From Microbispora sp. NBC_01189 (lineage in GTDB: Bacteria; Actinomycetota; Actinomycetes; Streptosporangiales; Streptosporangiaceae), in contig NZ_CP108581.1 of the NCBI RefSeq assembly GCF_036010665.1, positions 5,141,501 through 5,205,500 on the forward strand: a DNA stretch of 64,000 nucleotides. The letters are read 5' to 3'. Position 1 is the first letter of the stretch, and each line of letters starts with the position of its first letter. The notes below the pieces were generated by a model, which saw nothing but the letters and a program-made list of their open reading frames with translations, searched no databases and was not told the DNA's origin. Positions 33,701 to 42,247 of this stretch are shown piece after piece. A program made the position numbers and the translations under genes.

Positions 33701-35769
33701 CGGACGCGGTCGAGCGCCGCCCGGGCGTCGCCCCGGCCGCCCGCCCCGGCGGCCGACAGCTCGCGGAGGAACGCGCCGACGGCCCGGCCCAGCTCCGCGG
33801 GGCGGCCCGGCGCGTCGCCGTGCCAGAACGGCAGCTTGCCCGGCCGGCCGGGAGCGGGCGAGACCAGCACGCGGTCGGCCGTGATGTCCTCGATCCGCCA
33901 GGAGGTCGCGCCCAGCACGAACACGTCGCCGACGCGGGACTCGTAGACCATCTCCTCGTCCAGCTCGCCCACCCGAGAGGCCTTCTCGCCGACCAGGAAC
34001 ACGCCGAACAGTCCCCGGTCGGGGATCGTGCCGCCGTTGGTCACCGCCAGGCGCTGCGCCCCGGGACGGCCGTGGAGGGTCCCCGTCACCCGGTCCCACA
34101 CGACGCGCGGCCGCAGCTCGGCGAACTCCTCGCTCGGATAACGCCCGGCCAGCATGTCAAGCGTCGCCTCCAGCGCGGTGCGCGGCAGCGTGGCGTACGG
34201 CGCGGCCCGGCGCACCAGCGCCTCCAGCGAGTCGACCGTCCACTCGTCGAGCGCGGTCATCGCGACGATCTGCTGCGCCAGCACGTCGAGGGGGTTGCGC
34301 GGGTAGCGGAGCTCCTCGATCCGCCCGGCCCGCATGCGCTCCGCCACCACCGCCGTCTGGACCAGGTCGCCCCGGTACTTGGGGAAGATCACACCCCTGG
34401 ACACCGCGCCGACCTGGTGCCCGGCGCGGCCGATGCGCTGCAGCCCGCTGGCCACGCTGGGCGGCGCCTCCACGCAGGCCACCAGATCGACCGAGCCCAT
34501 GTCGATGCCGAGCTCCAGACTGGAGGTGGCGACCACCGCGGGCAGGCGGCCCGACTTCAGCGCCTCCTCGATCTGGGCGCGCTCCTCCTTGGAGACGGAG
34601 CCGTGGTGGGCCCGCACCACCTCGGGGATCGCGCCGCCCGACACACCCGCCTGAGCCATGAACTCCGACGGCATGCCCTCAGGCCCCGGCAGTCCCGGCC
34701 CCGTGAGCCCAGGCTCCGTGAGCCCAGGACCCGCCGCGGCGGGGGCCTGCCGCTCCCAGGCCAGCTCGTTGAGCCGGGTGCACAACCGCTCGGACAACCG
34801 CCGTGAGTTGGCGAAGACGATCGTGGACCGATGGGCCTGGATCAGATCGAGCAGGTGCTCCTCCACATGCGGCCAGATGCTCCGCCGGTGCTCCGCCGGC
34901 TCGCCCTCGGCGCCGGGAGGAGGCGGCGCGAGCTCCGTCATGTCCTCGACCGGCACCACGACGTCGACCTCGATGACCTTCTCGGCGGGCGGCTGCACGA
35001 CGGTGGCCGGGCGCGCCCCGCCGAGGAAGGCCGCCACCTCCCCGACCGGGCGCACGGTCGCCGACAGGCCGATGCGCTGGGCCGGCGCGGGCAGCAGGGC
35101 GTCGAGCCGCTCCAGCGTGAGCGCGAGGTGGGCACCGCGCTTGGTCGAGGCGACGGCGTGGACCTCGTCCACGATCACGGTCTGGACGCCGCGAAGCGCC
35201 TCGCGCGCCTGGGAGGTGAGCAGCAGGAAGAGCGACTCGGGCGTCGTGATCAGGATGTCCGACGGCCGGGCCGCGAACCGGCGCCGCTCCTCCGCCGCGG
35301 TGTCCCCGGAGCGGATCGCCACCGAGATGTCGGGGGCCGGCAGCCCCATCCGCAGCGCGGTCTGCCGGATGCCGGTGAGCGGGGCGCGCAGGTTCCGCTC
35401 CACGTCGACCGCCAGGGCCTTCAGCGGCGAGACGTACACGACACGACAGGGACGCGCCGGTTCCCCGCTCTTCGCCCGGCCGCCCGCGCCGCCGGACCGC
35501 CGCCCGGGCGACCCGCCGCGCCGGTCCCGCGGGCCCGCCGTCTCATCCTGCCCGGTGGCGTGCTCGACGGCCAGGCGGTCGATCGCCCACAGGAAGGCCG
35601 CGAGCGTCTTGCCCGACCCCGTGGGGGCGACCACGAGGGTGTTCTCACCACGCGCGATCGACGACCACGCGCCCTCCTGCGCCGAGGTCGGCGTCGCGAA
35701 CGCCCCGGTGAACCACTCCCTGGTCACCGGGCTGAAGCCGTCGAGCGCACCCACCCGCCCATCATGCAT
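30766..35769 (-). CDS. lhr: Lhr-type ATP-dependent DNA helicase
   Basis: A 1667-residue superfamily-2 helicase of the long actinobacterial Lhr class, a 3'-5' single-strand translocase linked to DNA damage responses. Near the N-terminus: Walker A APTGSGKTLAAFLW (about residues 45-60), DEVH box VIVDEVHAVAS, motif III IGLSATVRPVG, motif V SSLELGIDMGSVDLV and motif VI QRIGRAGHQVG. The Lhr core (winged helix and beta-barrel) and a long C-terminal domain follow to the end. The predicted start is MHDGRVGALDGFSPV at 35769; the frame is open further upstream but that part is not conserved. It is somewhat longer than the ~1500-residue mycobacterial enzyme, partly through Ala/Gly/Pro-rich inserts (around 31190, 34700 and 35500). 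Confidence 0.93.
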   Translation of the reverse strand: MHDGRVGALDGFSPVTREWFTGAFATPTSAQEGAWSSIARGENTLVVAPTGSGKTLAAFLWAIDRLAVEHATGQDETAGPRDRRGGSPGRRSGGAGGRAKSGEPARPCRVVYVSPLKALAVDVERNLRAPLTGIRQTALRMGLPAPDISVAIRSGDTAAEERRRFAARPSDILITTPESLFLLLTSQAREALRGVQTVIVDEVHAVASTKRGAHLALTLERLDALLPAPAQRIGLSATVRPVGEVAAFLGGARPATVVQPPAEKVIEVDVVVPVEDMTELAPPPPGAEGEPAEHRRSIWPHVEEHLLDLIQAHRSTIVFANSRRLSERLCTRLNELAWERQAPAAAGPGLTEPGLTGPGLPGPEGMPSEFMAQAGVSGGAIPEVVRAHHGSVSKEERAQIEEALKSGRLPAVVATSSLELGIDMGSVDLVACVEAPPSVASGLQRIGRAGHQVGAVSRGVIFPKYRGDLVQTAVVAERMRAGRIEELRYPRNPLDVLAQQIVAMTALDEWTVDSLEALVRRAAPYATLPRTALEATLDMLAGRYPSEEFAELRPRVVWDRVTGTLHGRPGAQRLAVTNGGTIPDRGLFGVFLVGEKASRVGELDEEMVYESRVGDVFVLGATSWRIEDITADRVLVSPAPGRPGKLPFWHGDAPGRPAELGRAVGAFLRELSAAGAGGRGDARAALDRVRAAGLDEYAAGNLLSYLTEQREATGYVPDDRTLVVERFRDELGDWRVVLHSPYGARVHAPWALAIGRRLRERYGADVQAVHSDDGIVLRVPDTFEDGPSDVAVFDADEIERIVVEELGGSALFASRFRECAGRALLLPRRSPGRRTPLWQQRQRAAHLLGVASKYAGFPVVLETMRECLQDVFDVPGLVGLLRDVAARRVRVVEVETSQASPFAASLLFNYIGAFMYEGDAPLAERRAQALALDTALLAELLGQADLRELLDPDVLAETERELARLDRPLRDAEDLADLLRSHGPLLAQDVSIREGDPAWLADLERARRAIRVRVAGHEQWAAVEDAWRLRDALGVPPPVGVPHEFLEPPPTGGAHGPGGSGRPAADPLGDLVARHARTRGPFSSGTAAARFGVGVAVADEALRRLAGSGRIVSGEFRPGGRGEEWCDANVLRLLRRRSLARLRKEVEPVAPEVLAAFLPAWHGIAPQSVAATGDRPTGYDGPATLPGPGLVSASPGGPPGPPRQERPGRQELHGSARAMDALISAVERLQGAAVPASALESLVLPARVPGYSPALLDELTSSGEVVWAGQGSLPGGDGWISLYFADTAPLLLPAPAEITMTPLHERILESLGGGGALFFRELSNRIGAAACGAAGATGAGPDAAASRRARILGRSAADTPAAGERLTANGPPDDVTLAAALWDLVWAGRVTGDTLAPLRSALGTGRPAHRPAATRRRRAVLPTRSGPPTVSGRWWLLPAPADDGTQRAHAQAEVLLERHGVLTRGGVTAERLPGGFSAVYQVLRAFEESGRCRRGYFVEGLGGAQFALPGAVDRMRAMSSSSSPSSSSAGLAPEEDLWSLPAPPPPRPVVVLAAADPANPYGAALPWPERADDVTHKPGRKAGALVVLVEGALVLYVERGGKTLLSYGSAEDLRPAVQALAVSVRRGALGKLTVERADGAAITGSPLAEALEAAGFHPTPRGLRIRG

Positions 35770-35901
35770 CGCCCCACCGACAGCAAACGCCACCCCGCCT
35801 CGCCGCGGGCCCGCCCCCCGGCACCCGGCACGGGCGGAACGGGACGTGCCCGGATCACCGGGCGATCGATGGCATGACGAGCGGCAAAAAGGACAATCTT
35901 C

Positions 35902-36396
35902 TTGAGTATGGAAATCGACTACGCGGCGGTCGAGGTGACGCGCGCCCTCATCAGGGAGCGCTACCTCGGCGAGCGCCGTGCCGCAAGCAGCGCGCGTGGC
36001 CTGCACCACTTCGCGTTGATCTCGTCCGACGTCGAGCGCACCATCCGCTTCTACCACGAGCTCCTCGAGTTCCCGCTGACCGAGATCTTCGAGAACCGCG
36101 ACTACCGCGGGTCGAACCACTTCTTCTTCGACATCGGCAACGGGAACCTGCTGGCCTTCTTCGACCTTCCCGGTCTCGACCTGGAACCGTACAAGGAGGT
36201 GCTCGGCGGTCTTCACCACATCGCGATCTCCGTGGAGCGGGCGACGTGGGAGCGCCTGCGCGGCAAGCTCGACGCGGCCGGCGTGCCGTACCAGGAGGAA
36301 AGCGGCAGTTCGATCTACTTCCGCGACCCGGACGGCGCGCGCCTGGAGCTCCTCGCGGACCCCCTCGGTGAGATGTACGGCACCCGTGTGATGTGA
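35902..36396 (+). CDS. VOC-superfamily (glyoxalase/dioxygenase-fold) protein
   Basis: A 164-residue protein with paired beta-alpha-beta-beta-beta units. Metal-ligand candidates are H in GLHHFALISSDVERTIRFY, H in GLHHIAISV and E in PDGARLELLADPLG. Such proteins include lyases, dioxygenases and resistance factors; specificity cannot be read. TTG 35902 lies 8 bases after AAAAAGGA, a better spacing than ATG 35908 (14 bases), so I chose the TTG; the difference is two residues. Divergent from lhr across 132 bp. Confidence 0.82.
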   Translation: MSMEIDYAAVEVTRALIRERYLGERRAASSARGLHHFALISSDVERTIRFYHELLEFPLTEIFENRDYRGSNHFFFDIGNGNLLAFFDLPGLDLEPYKEVLGGLHHIAISVERATWERLRGKLDAAGVPYQEESGSSIYFRDPDGARLELLADPLGEMYGTRVM

Positions 36397-36467
36397 CGGG
36401 ACGGGGCGCGGCGTCACGGCCGCCGAGGGCGGTGAGGCCATTCCCCATGGGGGGCCATACTGAACGC

Positions 36468-36662
36468 ATGCGCCTCACGGACTTCTGGAACAGGATGCGC
36501 CGCCACTTCGGCGAGGCGTACGCGGAGTCGTGGGCCAGGGACTACGTCCTCGCCGGTCTCGGCGGGCGCACCGTCGAGCAGGCCCTCGCCGAAGGCGTGG
36601 CGGCGAAGCAGGTCTGGCAGGCCGTCTGCCAGGCGGTCGACGTCGACTCCAGACTGCGCTGA
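36468..36662 (+). CDS. DUF3046 small conserved protein
   Basis: A 64-residue protein beginning MRLTDFWNRMRRHFGEAYAE and ending near VWQAVCQAVDVDSRLR. This is the actinobacterial DUF3046 family, commonly found just upstream of recA; its function is unknown. Soluble, acidic-basic mixed, no signal peptide. Its length is typical of the family. Confidence 0.9.
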   Translation: MRLTDFWNRMRRHFGEAYAESWARDYVLAGLGGRTVEQALAEGVAAKQVWQAVCQAVDVDSRLR

Positions 36663-36806
36663 CGACCGAAGTACGCTGACGCACCGCCGCGCGGCGCCGG
36701 AGGATCGCTGACGGGCCGTGCCCCCTCGCACCATCGGCCGGCCGCCGCTTCCTCCTCGCGGCCACGCCCACTCTTCCCGGCGGTCCTGCGCCTTTCGTCG
36801 TCCACG

Positions 36807-36843
36807 GCAAGCACTTGAACGCCGGTTGAGTGCTTGCTACCGT
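36807..36843 (+). promoter_or_regulatory. Promoter with overlapping operator for the regulator/ABC exporter operon
   Basis: -35 TTGAAC (36815-36820), 17-bp spacer, -10 TACCGT (36838-36843). A 9-bp inverted repeat GCAAGCACT (36807-36815) / AGTGCTTGC (36829-36837) spans the -35 and spacer, the ideal place for repression by the winged-helix protein encoded at 37065. Confidence 0.7.
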
Positions 36844-36871
36844 GTTGACCGGAGGAATAGGGAGGAAGGGC

Positions 36872-36895
36872 ATGAGCGGAGATCACTCGTGGTGA
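36872..36895 (+). other. Seven-codon mini-ORF with strong ribosome site ahead of the membrane protein
   Basis: ATG 36872 preceded by GGAGGAAGGG (36861-36870) encodes MSGDHSW and stops at TGA 36893-36895, overlapping in-frame start codons of the next gene. It could be a leader peptide for translational coupling, or the original start separated by a frameshift. Confidence 0.4.
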
Positions 36896-37068
36896 CGATG
36901 GCACTGCCGTTCGTCTACGGCATCTGGCTGATGCCGCACCCGCGCACGGCGGGATCGGCCGTGGTGCTGCTCGCGCTGTCGGTGCTCGCCGGTCTGCCCG
37001 TGCTGTACGGCGGGCTCCTCCTGATGAGGGACGCGCCCGCGGGGGCCCCGCTCACGAGGGACCGATGA
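36889..37068 (+). CDS. Small two-helix membrane protein
   Basis: About 59 residues with two hydrophobic helices (MALPFVYGIWLM and SAVVLLALSVLAGLPVLYGG), ending in a short polar tail. GTG 36889 has GGAG at a 7-base spacing; GTG 36892 and ATG 36898 are alternatives. The stop overlaps the ATG of the regulator (37065-37068), so it is the first cistron of the regulator/ABC operon. I do not recognise a family. The strongest ribosome site in front belongs to the mini-ORF at 36872, not to this frame. Confidence 0.6.
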   Translation: MVTMALPFVYGIWLMPHPRTAGSAVVLLALSVLAGLPVLYGGLLLMRDAPAGAPLTRDR

Positions 37069-37365
37069 CCGCGCACCCCCGTCACGAGCTCGACGAGATC
37101 ATCCACGCCCCCGTGCGGCTGTCGATCGTGGCGGCGCTGGCCGCCGCCGAGAAGGCCGACTTCCGGTTCCTCCGCGACACGATCGAAGTCAGCGACTCAC
37201 TGCTCAGCAAGCACGTCCTCACGCTCGAAGAAGCCGGCTACGTCCGGGTGGAGAAGGCCTTCGTCGGCAAGCGGGGGCGCACGTGGCTCTCGCTGACCGA
37301 GCGGGGGAGGGCGGCGTTCGAGAACTACCTGGACGTGCTGCGGCGAATCATGGAGGCGACCCCCC

Positions 37366-37373
<8 letters not shown>
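37065..37373 (+). CDS. Winged-helix transcriptional regulator (HTH_34 / MarR-like)
   Basis: A 102-residue DNA-binding protein with IIHAPVRLSIVAALAAAEKA, DSLLSKHVLTLEEAGYV and the wing FVGKRGRTWLSLTERGR. This single-domain type normally sits at the head of ABC-2 exporter operons and acts as a repressor. It overlaps the small membrane gene by four bases and the ATPase gene by eight. The inverted repeat over the upstream promoter is its probable operator. No ligand domain is visible. Confidence 0.88.
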
Positions 37374-38240
<867 letters not shown>

Positions 38241-38244
<4 letters not shown>

Positions 38245-39326
38245 ACGGCCTGGTGCTGGTGGCCCAGCGGGAGGTCCGCACGCGGATCCGCACGAAGTCC
38301 TTCCTGATCAGCCTGGCGATCAGCGCGATCCTGGTGGCCGCGCTGGCGTTTCTGCCGAAGGCGCTCGGCGGCGACGGCACCTTCGACGTCGGCGTGGTGG
38401 GCGCCGCCCCCGCCCCCGTCACCCAGCTCTCCTACTCGCGGTATCCGGACGAGGCGGCCGCGCGGAAGGCGGTGATCGGCGGGGACATCGACGCGGCCCT
38501 GATCGGCGGGGACAGGGTCGTCGCGAACGGCGAGCTCGACCAGCGGCTGGGGCTGATCCTCGAAAGCGTCCACCGGGACGAGCAGATCAAGGCGGCCGGG
38601 GTCACGGTCACGCCGCTGCGGGTGGAGTCGGTCGGCGCCGACGCGCGCTACCAGGGAGTGCGCACCGGCATCGCCACCCTGCTCGTGATGGTGCTGTTCT
38701 TCCTGTTCATCTACTCCTCGATGTACGTCGCGATGGGCGTGGTGGAGGAGAAGGGCAGCCGGATCGTGGAGATCCTGCTGACCTCGGTGCGCCCGTGGCA
38801 GCTGCTGGGCGGCAAGATCGTCGGGCTGGGCGTCCTGGGGCTGGTCAACCTCGCCGTGGTCGTCGCCGCCGGACTGGCCGCGTCGGTCGCGACCGGCTCC
38901 GCGGCCGACCTCCCACCGGGAATGGGCGGGATCGTCGTCAGCGCGCTCGTCTGGTTCGTGCTGGGCTACGCGTTCTTCGCCGTGCTCGCCGCCACCTTCG
39001 GCTCGCTGGTGTCGAGACAGGAGGAGCTGAACACGGTGCTGACGCCGATGACCACGCTCATGATGCTGACCTATGTGACGGCCTACTTCGCCGCCGTCCA
39101 GCCCACCGGCACGGTCGCGCGCGTCCTGTCGCTCGTGCCGCCGTTCTCCTCCATGGTCATGCCCGTGCGCACGGCGGCCACCGGCGTGCCGCTGGGAGAG
39201 ATCCTCGTCGCCGTGGCGCTCATGATCGTGGCCGTCGTGGGCGTGCTGCTGTTCGCCGCCCGGGTGTACCAGCGCGCGGTGCTCCGTACGGGCGCCCGGG
39301 TCAGACTGGGCGAAGTCCTGCGCTGA
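38241..39326 (+). CDS. ABC-2 type exporter permease (NatB-like)
   Basis: A 361-residue membrane protein: one N-terminal helix (SFLISLAISAILVAALAF), a ~130-residue extracytoplasmic domain, then about five helices from GIATLLVMVLFFLFIYSSMY, with the conserved VVEEKGSRIVEILLTSVRPW loop. This is the NatB/YhaP arrangement for sodium, peptide or drug export. Four-base overlap with the ATPase gene. Substrate unknown. Confidence 0.92.
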
Positions 39327-39350
39327 GCGCGTACGGGACCGGGCTCGGCG

Positions 39351-39390
39351 GGTTTCCGCCGGGTTCCGCCGGGTTCCGCCGGGTTCCGGT
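39351..39390. repeat. 10-bp tandem repeat GGGTTCCGCC (about four units)
   Basis: Units at 39351, 39361, 39371 and 39381, with one base changed in the first and the last ending GT. It lies between the exporter permease stop and the convergent small gene at 39417. Confidence 0.85.
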
Positions 39391-39416
39391 GGGGCTCCGG
39401 GGGAGGTCCCGGCGGG

Positions 39417-39692
39417 TCAGAGTGGCCGGGTGAGCGTCGCGGTGATCATCTCGGCCGCGCGCCCGGGATCGTCGGCGCTCTCCTGCCCGCCCGGGGCCCA
39501 CAGGAACATCCAGCCCTCCCCGGCCGGAATCGCGAAGACGATCGTCTGCCTGCCGGTCTCCGGGTGCCATACGGAGAGGACGGGGGTGTCCCCGCCGATC
39601 ACCCGGGCGCCGAGGCCGTGGCCGGGAAGCCGGGCGGCGAGTGCCTCCAGGTAGGCCAGGCGCTGCCTGCCGTAGTCGCCGGTGCCCGTCAC
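39417..39692 (-). CDS. Conserved hypothetical small protein
   Basis: A 91-residue soluble protein (LAYLEALAARLPGHGLGARV, TGRQTIVFAIPAGEGWMFLW, ending ITATLTRPL). No signal peptide or membrane helix. It may belong to a small family near recA in related actinomycetes, but I do not recognise a function. Coding is supported by length, codon use and a coherent beta-alpha pattern rather than by a known motif. Confidence 0.6.
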   Translation of the reverse strand: MTGTGDYGRQRLAYLEALAARLPGHGLGARVIGGDTPVLSVWHPETGRQTIVFAIPAGEGWMFLWAPGGQESADDPGRAAEMITATLTRPL

Positions 39693-40022
39693 GAGGCCCC
39701 CTTCGCGGGAGATCCAGCTTTGTTACAAGGATCGTCGCAGGTCAACGGGACGACAACCATGAACGGGTAACGCCCGGGAATGTAACGGCGGCGGGAACTC
39801 CGGCCGGTTTCCCGATGTCGGCGGCGGTTCCTCATGTGATCGAACAGTCGTTCGGCTATATTGGTCTGGTCGCCCACGGGGTGTGCGCCGCGCGCGGCGC
39901 CCGGACGCGGCGGACCGCCGCACCCACCCTCCGGGCGGTGTGCGGGAAGCTCAGGAAATTGTCGGTCGCACCCCGTAGCTTTTCGGTGACCGAGCAGACG
40001 ACCACCCTCCAGGGGGCATCCA
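39693..40022 (+). promoter_or_regulatory. recA control region with LexA (SOS) box
   Basis: 330 bp before recA. GAAC-N4-GTTC at 39842-39853, extended as CGAACAGTCGTTCG, matches the actinobacterial LexA box. A -10-like TATATT (39857-39862) lies just after it, so LexA would block polymerase. A perfect 16-bp palindrome GCGCCGCGCGCGGCGC (39885-39900) sits in the ~150-nt leader. The ribosome site AGGGGG lies before ATG 40023. No gene is seen in this stretch. Confidence 0.8.
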
Positions 40023-42239
40023 ATGGCAATCAACGACCGCGAGAAGGCCCTTGAGACCGCCCTCGCGCAAATCGAGCGGCAGTTCGGCAAGGGCAGCGTC
40101 ATGCGCCTCGGAGACGACGCGCGCGCCCCGATCGAGGTCATCCCCACCGGCGCCATCGCTCTCGACGTGGCTCTCGGCATCGGTGGCTTCCCCCGGGGCC
40201 GGATCGTGGAGGTGTACGGCCCGGAGTCCTCCGGTAAGACGACGGTCGCCCTGCACGCCGTGGCCAACGCCCAGCGGGGCGGCGGCATCGCCGCCTTCAT
40301 CGACGCCGAGCACGCCCTCGACCCCGAGTACGCGAAGAAGCTGGGCGTCGACGTCGACGCGCTGCTCGTCTCCCAGCCGGACACCGGTGAGCAGGCCCTA
40401 GAAATCGCCGACATGCTGATTCGCTCCGGCGCCGTCGACATCATCGTGATCGACTCCGTGGCGGCCCTCGTGCCGAAGGCGGAGATCGAGGGCGAGATGG
40501 GTGACAGCCACGTCGGCCTCCAGGCTCGCCTCATGTCGCAGGCGCTGCGCAAGATCGCCGGCGCCCTGAACCAGACCCGGACCACCGCCATCTTCATCAA
40601 CCAGCTCCGCGAGAAGATCGGCGTCATGTTCGGATGCATGTCGTACGGCACCCGGGTGACTCTGGCCGACGGAACCCAGGAGAAGATCGGGAAGATCGTC
40701 AACCAGCGCATGGACGTGGAGGTGCTCTCCTACGACCCGGAGGCCGACCGGGTCGTGCCTCGCCGCATCACGAACTGGTTCGACAACGGCAACGCCGAGC
40801 GTTTTCTCCAGTTCACCGTCTCCAAGTCGGGTGGGAACGGCAAAGCTCAGTTCGCCGCGACCGAGAATCACCTCGTCCGCACTCCCGGCGGCTGGCGAGA
40901 GGCCGGGGAGCTGATCGCGGGCGACCGTGTAATGATCAGCGAGACCCACCGCCTGAGCGAGCGGCAGTGGCAGGTGATCCTCGGCTCGGTCATGGGAGAC
41001 GGCAACCTCTCCCCGAACCGCAGCGGACGCACGGGCGTGCGGTTCCGCATGGGGCACGGGGCCGACCAGCGGGCCTACCTCGACTGGAAGTGCTCGATGC
41101 TCGGCAACATCGGGTGCAGCCGGACGACAAACGCCAAGGGCGCGGCGTTCGCGGACTTCACCCCGCTTCCGGAGCTGGACGAGTTGCACCAGGTCGTCTA
41201 CTTTGGCGACGGCAAGAAGCACCTCACGTGGGACTTCATCAAGGCGCTCACGCCGCTCGCGCTCGCCGTCTGGTACATGGACGATGGCGCGTTCACCCTC
41301 CGCTCGAAGGGACTGCAGGAGCGGACCGAGGGAGGCTCGGGCCGCATCGAGATCTGCGTCGAGGCGATGAGCCCGGGATCCCGCGACCGGCTGCGCGAGC
41401 ATCTCGCCGGTGCTTACGGGCTGGACGTGAAGCTGACCCACCGCGGAGCGCGCCAGGTCGCTGTGCTCGGGTTCAGCACCGAGTCGAGCGCGAAGTTCCA
41501 GAAGCTGATCGCGCCGTACGTCCACCCCTCGATGGCGTACAAGCTGCTGCCGCGCTTCCAGGCTCAGTTCGCGGTCGAGCCGCAGTTCGTCGAGCCCGAG
41601 CCGCGCCTGGTGCCGGCGGCGGTCCTCGACGTCCACGTCAAGCCGAAGACCCGTTCGATGAAGAAGTTCGACATCGAGGTCGAGGGCACGCACAACTACT
41701 TCGTCGACGGCGTGATGGTGCACAACAGTCCCGAGACCACCACGGGTGGTAAGGCGCTGAAGTTCTACGCGTCGGTGCGGCTGGACGTGCGCCGGATCGA
41801 GACGCTCAAGGACGGCACCGAGCCGGTCGGCAACCGGACCCGGGTGAAGGTCGTCAAGAACAAGATGGCCCCGCCGTTCCGCCAGGCCGACTTCGACATC
41901 CTCTACGGCATGGGCATCTCCCGCGAGGGCGGCCTGATCGACATGGGTGTCGAGCACGGGTTCGTGCGGAAGGCGGGCGCCTGGTACACGTACGAGGGCG
42001 ACCAGCTCGGGCAGGGCAAGGAGAACGCCCGCAACTTCCTGAAGAACAACCCCGACATCGCCAACGAGATCGAGAAGAAGATCAAGGAGAAGCTGGGGGT
42101 CGGGCCCAAGCTCGACACGCCGACCGAGGCGCCCGCCGCTCCGGCCGCCGCGCCCGCGCCCACGGCGGGCCGAGCGACCGCGTCCGCGTCGGGCCGGGGC
42201 AGCAAGGCGGCCGCCGCGCCCAAGCCGGGTGACGTCTGA
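40023..42239 (+). CDS. recA: Recombinase RecA, interrupted by an intein
   Basis: A 738-residue precursor. RecA polymerises on single-stranded DNA, exchanges strands and triggers LexA self-cleavage. The N-extein has Walker [10 protein letters not shown] (K72) and Walker [13 protein letters not shown]. The intein (residues 205-568) begins after [12 protein letters not shown] and ends HN before [17 protein letters not shown]. Splicing would give a normal RecA of 374 residues. The C-terminal tail (about 40 residues) is Ala/Pro-rich and ends KPGDV rather than in the usual acidic patch. recX follows 8 bp downstream. An SOS box lies upstream. Confidence 0.98.
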   Translation: MAINDREKALETALAQIERQFGKGSVMRLGDDARAPIEVIPTGAIALDVALGIGGFPRGRIVEVYGPESSGKTTVALHAVANAQRGGGIAAFIDAEHALDPEYAKKLGVDVDALLVSQPDTGEQALEIADMLIRSGAVDIIVIDSVAALVPKAEIEGEMGDSHVGLQARLMSQALRKIAGALNQTRTTAIFINQLREKIGVMFGCMSYGTRVTLADGTQEKIGKIVNQRMDVEVLSYDPEADRVVPRRITNWFDNGNAERFLQFTVSKSGGNGKAQFAATENHLVRTPGGWREAGELIAGDRVMISETHRLSERQWQVILGSVMGDGNLSPNRSGRTGVRFRMGHGADQRAYLDWKCSMLGNIGCSRTTNAKGAAFADFTPLPELDELHQVVYFGDGKKHLTWDFIKALTPLALAVWYMDDGAFTLRSKGLQERTEGGSGRIEICVEAMSPGSRDRLREHLAGAYGLDVKLTHRGARQVAVLGFSTESSAKFQKLIAPYVHPSMAYKLLPRFQAQFAVEPQFVEPEPRLVPAAVLDVHVKPKTRSMKKFDIEVEGTHNYFVDGVMVHNSPETTTGGKALKFYASVRLDVRRIETLKDGTEPVGNRTRVKVVKNKMAPPFRQADFDILYGMGISREGGLIDMGVEHGFVRKAGAWYTYEGDQLGQGKENARNFLKNNPDIANEIEKKIKEKLGVGPKLDTPTEAPAAPAAAPAPTAGRATASASGRGSKAAAAPKPGDV
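40635..41726 (+). mobile_element. RecA intein with LAGLIDADG homing endonuclease
   Basis: A 364-residue in-frame protein intron. Splicing residues are intact: Cys1 ([13 protein letters not shown]), block [13 protein letters not shown] with the conserved Thr-x-x-His, C-terminal MVHN, and Ser as the +1 extein residue. Both LAGLIDADG helices are present ([10 protein letters not shown] and LAVWYMDDG) with their acidic residues, so the endonuclease may still be active. The insertion point between MFG and SPETTTGG, and sequence similarity, match the Mycobacterium leprae RecA intein site rather than the M. tuberculosis site. Confidence 0.96.
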
Positions 42240-42247
42240 GCGCAGGC

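Noticed and set aside
31042-34806. A 1254-codon plus-strand open frame opposite lhr
   Set aside because: Arg/Gly/Pro-rich composition with no motif; the minus strand carries all helicase motifs.
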